Source: an uncultured Treponema sp. (GTDB taxonomy: Bacteria > Spirochaetota > Spirochaetia > Treponematales > Treponemataceae). From it: a DNA stretch of 9,146 bases. The notes under the pieces are model-generated. The model did no database searches. It was given only the letters and a program-made list of their open reading frames with translations, and was not told the origin of the DNA. Made by a program: the position numbers and the translations under genes. The stretch is taken from contig NZ_CALHGC010000176.1 in the NCBI RefSeq assembly GCF_938029485.1, positions 1-9,146 of the forward strand, read 5' to 3'. This document shows, piece after piece, positions 6,903-9,146 of this stretch. Position 1 is the stretch's first letter. Each line of letters starts with the position of its first letter.

Positions 6903-7213
6903 TATGACGGCATTCCTCCCGCAAGTGCGGCGAGCGGTCCTATTTTTTCCTTCAAGGTATCCTTAATTTTTTCTATTGCATCGGTATGGGCGGAGCGGAT
7001 CAGATCCTGCAGCATCGGAATATCGCGATTATCGACGGCGATGGGATCCAATTCGACTTTTACCATATCGAAGGTACCGCTGAGCGTTACCTTCACCAAG
7101 CCGCCGCCCGAAACGCCTTGCACGCGAAGCTCCGCCAGTTCTTCTTGCATTTTCCCGAAATGAGTCTGCAAATCTTTTGCGTTTTTCATCAATTCAAACG
7201 GATTTATATTCAT
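6902..7213 (-). CDS. YbaB/EbfC family nucleoid-associated protein
   Basis: Small dimeric DNA-binding protein of the YbaB/EbfC family. The Borrelia member (EbfC) binds DNA and affects gene expression; the precise job in other spirochaetes is unsettled. The 103-residue length is typical. Seen: MNINPFELMKNAKDLQ, a helical N-terminal region with KMQEELAELRVQG, then the beta core GGGLVKVTLSGTFDMVKVELDP and the PMLQDLIRSAHTDAIEKI helix, all characteristic of the family. The ATG overlaps the end of dnaX as ATGA and has a strong GGAGG seven bases upstream, so its start is firm. Because it is coupled to the tau-frame end of dnaX, its translation may respond to how many ribosomes shift frame in dnaX; that link is inference. 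Confidence 0.93.
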   Translation of the reverse strand: MNINPFELMKNAKDLQTHFGKMQEELAELRVQGVSGGGLVKVTLSGTFDMVKVELDPIAVDNRDIPMLQDLIRSAHTDAIEKIKDTLKEKIGPLAALAGGMPS

Positions 7214-7839
7214 TCTTCTTCCTCCGGTTCTCCTGCAACTGCTTTTTTTTGTATGTCAACAATGCTGCCCTTTATGTTACGCAGTACCATCTCTACCCGC
7301 GCGGGGATGGCTACTTTTTGCGCCGTCTCTGCTTGAGCGAGCGTTATCTGTATTTTCAATTCTTTGCCGTAAAGCTCGGCTGTTTTTCGGGTTATGATAT
7401 TCTTTTCTCGCTGCAGCTGCTGCACTTCAAAAGGCGTATGCACGGCCATATACAGCACACCGTCTCGTTCGATCCAGTTGAGCGTTTTAGCGACTGCCGC
7501 CGACAGCATCGTATGCTCTATTAGCAAATGCTGAACGAGCGCATCCTTGAGCTCGTCGATGCTTTGCACACGGGGCGGCGGCTGAATCTGCGACGTCCCC
7601 TGTGGTAGCGGAACATCCCGTTGCAGCGGTGTCGCTCCGGTTGCCGGACGCTGTACATCCTGTTGCTGCACCGGCACCGCTCCGGTTGCCGGACGCTGAT
7701 TATAACCCGCTTGCGCACTAACGGGCATTCCGGCAGGCTGCGTACCTGCTATTCCGACCGGAGCATTCACCGGTATCCCGGCCGATGCGGTGTTTCCGTA
7801 AGTACCGGCAGCCCTCAGCGAAGAGAAGCCGCCGGTCTT
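7210..7839 (-). CDS. dnaX: DnaX tau-specific C-terminal part, read in the -1 frame after recoding
   Basis: Continuation of dnaX, one frame back from the upstream part. After slippage at 7845-7839 the next codon is AAG at 7839, starting KTGGFSSLRAAGTYGN, and the frame stays open to TGA at 7212-7210, adding 209 residues to the 409 before the shift (tau of about 618). A Pro/Gln-rich linker contains two copies of QRPATGA. Then a conserved-looking domain follows (SIDELKDALVQHLL, LNWIERDGVLYMAVHTPFEV) resembling the DnaX tau tail, which in studied bacteria binds DNA polymerase III alpha and the DnaB helicase. A GTG at 7770 could formally start an independent 186-residue protein, but it lacks a ribosome-binding site and would begin mid-linker. 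The -1 frame is closed upstream by TGA at 7854-7852, so a junction must fall between there and the 0-frame stop. Confidence 0.8.
   Translation of the reverse strand, partial: KTGGFSSLRAAGTYGNTASAGIPVNAPVGIAGTQPAGMPVSAQAGYNQRPATGAVPVQQQDVQRPATGATPLQRDVPLPQGTSQIQPPPRVQSIDELKDALVQHLLIEHTMLSAAVAKTLNWIERDGVLYMAVHTPFEVQQLQREKNIITRKTAELYGKELKIQITLAQAETAQKVAIPARVEMVLRNIKGSIVDIQKKAVAGEPEEEE
7633..7698. repeat. Direct repeat in the DnaX linker, 45-base period
   Basis: A 21-base sequence beginning CGCTCCGGTTGCCGGACG occurs identically at 7633-7653 and 7678-7698, 45 bases apart. The period is a whole number of codons (15), and the two copies encode QRPATGA within a repeated 15-residue linker unit. It probably arose by in-frame duplication and can vary in copy number without breaking the tau frame. 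Confidence 0.8.
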
Positions 7840-7867
7840 AAAAAAGGGGAGTCAGCCCCGCCTTTTT
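7804..7867 (-). promoter_or_regulatory. dnaX recoding signal: T TTT TTA slippery heptamer between two hairpins
   Basis: Read on the minus strand, in order. First, an A5GG tract (7867-7861) is followed by GGGG (7859-7856), loop CTGACT, CCCC (7849-7846); the tract also resembles a Shine-Dalgarno sequence. Next comes the heptamer T TTT TTA (7845-7839), phased so that TTT and TTA are 0-frame codons 408 and 409, as the X XXY YYZ rule requires. After a 2-base spacer, ACCGGCGGC (7836-7828) pairs with GCTGCCGGT (7812-7804) with one G-U. Beyond a one-base bulge the stem gains 4 more pairs (7826-7823 with 7816-7813), closing a 6-base loop. The 0-frame TGA (7817-7815) lies across this loop. The spacer is shorter than the usual 5-8 bases, but opening the first pairs would restore it. 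Confidence 0.7.
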
Positions 7868-9065
7868 GCGGCGCCCCATTGCCGGGCAGTGCTCTGGTTG
7901 CCGATTGAACCGCCGTAGGTACGCCCGCGAGCAACGCTTGAGCCGCATCAAAGGCTTCTTTCAGTTCCTTTGGAGAAACATAGTCGGAAAGCCACGCAAG
8001 GCGGGAAACCGTTAATTCCAGTTCATAACGAGGATTGAGCGAGAACCGGAGATCTCTGAAAAGCTGCAAAAACAGATACAGCGCACGCTCAAGCTGCTGC
8101 GCATCCCAGCCTGTCAGTATCTCCTGCGGAAACCGATCCGCACGCTGCCCGATCAAAGCTTCTTTTGTAATGCCTTGTTGTATCAAGAGAAGACTGCGGA
8201 GATAGTTGGTGCAGTCTACCGTAAATTGCTCGGTGGAAACTCCGTTTTGCAGAATAGTATCAAGGGTGAGCAGCGCGGCAGCGGCATCCTTTTGAACGCA
8301 AGCAGTCAGCAAGGCGCCGATCGAATCGGTACCCGTTAAACCGAGCGTGCTCTGTATTTTTTCAAAGGTGATATGACCGTCCGAAAAGGCAGCCACCTGA
8401 TCGAACAAGGTGTAACAATCGCGCACGCTTCCGGTAGCCTCACGCGCAATCCAGTACAGCGCCTCGTCGTCAGCCTCAATATGCAGCTCTGCTGCCGCCT
8501 CCGCCAATGCCTGTTTAAGCACTTCTACATCAACTAATTTAAAATTGAAATGCTGGCAGCGGCTTTTGATGGTTGCCGGAACCTTGTGCAGTTCGGTTGT
8601 TGCAAAAATAAAGATAACATACGGAGGCGGCTCTTCAATCGTTTTCAGCAACGCATTGAAAGCGCTCGTGGAAAGCATGTGAACTTCGTCGATAATGTAG
8701 ATTTTATACCGGCTGGTATTGGGCGGAAAGAGGATTTCGTCCTTGATTTGCCGCACATCGTTGACGCTCGTATTCGATGCGCCGTCTATTTCGATAACAT
8801 CGATACTTGAACCCGCCGTAATTTCGCGGCACGAGGTACAAACTCCGCAGGGAGTAGCGACCGTTCCCGTTTCACAGTTGAGTGCCTTGGCTAAAATACG
8901 CGCCGAACTGGTTTTACCGCATCCGCGCGGCCCCGAAAAAAGATACGCATGGGCTATTTTCCCCGCTTCAATAGATTTTTGCAGCGTCGCCGCAACAAAA
9001 TCCTGCCCTAATAAATCTTCAAATCGCTGAGGCCTGCGCCGTGTCGCAGTTACTTGGTACTCCAT
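7815..9065 (-). CDS. dnaX: DNA polymerase III clamp loader subunit DnaX, gamma-like 0-frame product
   Basis: ATPase of the clamp loader that opens the beta sliding clamp and places it on primed DNA at the fork. Read without frameshift it gives 416 residues, the length of a gamma subunit holding domains I-III. Seen: YQVTATRRRPQRFEDLLGQ at the start; Walker A GPRGCGKT (45-52); a zinc module with Cys64, 73, 76 and 79; Walker B IIDEVH (124-129); sensor 1 FATTE (154-158); the arginine finger SRC (Arg169); sensor 2 GSVRD (Arg215); then the helical collar domain to about residue 365. The last seven codons after the slippery site (RPAASLR) are not conserved-looking. The tau tail lies in the -1 frame (7210-7839). 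The ATG has no Shine-Dalgarno, and -10-like boxes lie only 6-11 bases before it, so the mRNA leader may be absent or very short. It heads the dnaX-ybaB-recR operon. Confidence 0.95.
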   Translation of the reverse strand: MEYQVTATRRRPQRFEDLLGQDFVAATLQKSIEAGKIAHAYLFSGPRGCGKTSSARILAKALNCETGTVATPCGVCTSCREITAGSSIDVIEIDGASNTSVNDVRQIKDEILFPPNTSRYKIYIIDEVHMLSTSAFNALLKTIEEPPPYVIFIFATTELHKVPATIKSRCQHFNFKLVDVEVLKQALAEAAAELHIEADDEALYWIAREATGSVRDCYTLFDQVAAFSDGHITFEKIQSTLGLTGTDSIGALLTACVQKDAAAALLTLDTILQNGVSTEQFTVDCTNYLRSLLLIQQGITKEALIGQRADRFPQEILTGWDAQQLERALYLFLQLFRDLRFSLNPRYELELTVSRLAWLSDYVSPKELKEAFDAAQALLAGVPTAVQSATRALPGNGAPQKGGADSPFLRPAASLR

Positions 9066-9100
9066 CCGCGCATAGTATCATAAATTGCGCTTTGGATAAA
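9066..9100 (-). promoter_or_regulatory. Possible dnaX promoter with little or no mRNA leader
   Basis: On the minus strand two overlapping -10-like hexamers precede the dnaX ATG: TATGAT (9082-9077, five of six matches) and TACTAT (9077-9072, six bases before the ATG). The -35 candidates are poor: TTTATC at 9100-9095 for TACTAT, and TACCCT at 9105-9100 for TATGAT. No Shine-Dalgarno lies within 20 bases of the ATG, which fits a leaderless or nearly leaderless message, but the promoter call is weak. Confidence 0.35.
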
Positions 9101-9108
9101 GGGTATCA

Positions 9109-9146
9109 CTTTTGAAATATACGACGCATCTGCGTTGCCGCATCAT
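9109..9146. repeat. Dispersed intergenic repeat, family B, copy cut by the window edge
   Basis: Starting with CTTTTGAAATATACG it matches the left arm of the palindrome at 3610-3624 almost base for base. It then follows the unit at 3745-3777 (CATCTGCG, a short variable part, GCATCAT). It lies immediately upstream of dnaX and continues past the right edge, so its length and possible palindromic partner cannot be seen. Confidence 0.6.

Noticed and set aside
7210..7770. A separate 186-residue hypothetical gene starting at GTG 7770
   Set aside because: It has no ribosome-binding site, starts in mid-linker, its frame is open back to the dnaX slippery site, and its C-terminal part resembles the DnaX tau tail.

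Overview
The window looks like chromosomal housekeeping DNA from a spirochaete, most likely Treponema. This is an inference from protein resemblance, an intermediate base composition and the intergenic repeats; no rRNA or other species marker is present. I see no phage, plasmid, CRISPR or defence genes, and no transposase.

Layout. The left third is read rightward: a bifunctional class A penicillin-binding protein (119-3019), then a dCMP deaminase (3117-3608). The remainder is read leftward and in transcription order is dnaX (from 9065), ybaB (7213-6902), recR (6902-6312), a membrane-anchored divergent polysaccharide deacetylase (6162-4873) and tsaD (4833-3820). The two blocks converge on a large imperfect palindrome (3610-3733) that probably ends transcription from both sides. 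dnaX-ybaB-recR is a tight operon: ybaB overlaps the end of dnaX by 4 nt (ATGA) and recR overlaps ybaB by 1 nt (TAATG). It joins the replicase clamp loader, a nucleoid-associated protein and a recombination mediator. The deacetylase has its own strong promoter-like sequence and probably carries tsaD with it, 39 nt downstream.

Most notable. dnaX is split between two frames. The 0-frame stops after 416 codons, giving a gamma-like clamp-loader subunit. The conserved tau tail continues in the -1 frame. The two frames are both open together only in a window of about 34 nt. That window contains a correctly phased T TTT TTA heptamer, the HIV-type slippery sequence, followed by a strong GC-rich hairpin whose apical region holds the 0-frame stop. 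A second hairpin immediately upstream, together with the T6 run, resembles an intrinsic terminator. I read this as programmed recoding in which the frameshift makes the long tau form, the reverse of E. coli. A one-base homopolymer indel is the main alternative.

Other points. The deacetylase has a TTGACA-17-TATGCT promoter placed so that transcription would begin on the A of its ATG, suggesting a leaderless mRNA. The penicillin-binding protein is preceded by a perfect Shine-Dalgarno sequence that serves a 7-codon TTG mini-ORF overlapping its ATG. Two families of short intergenic repeats occur: family A at 2-39 and 6273-6314, family B at 3610-3777 and 9109-9146.
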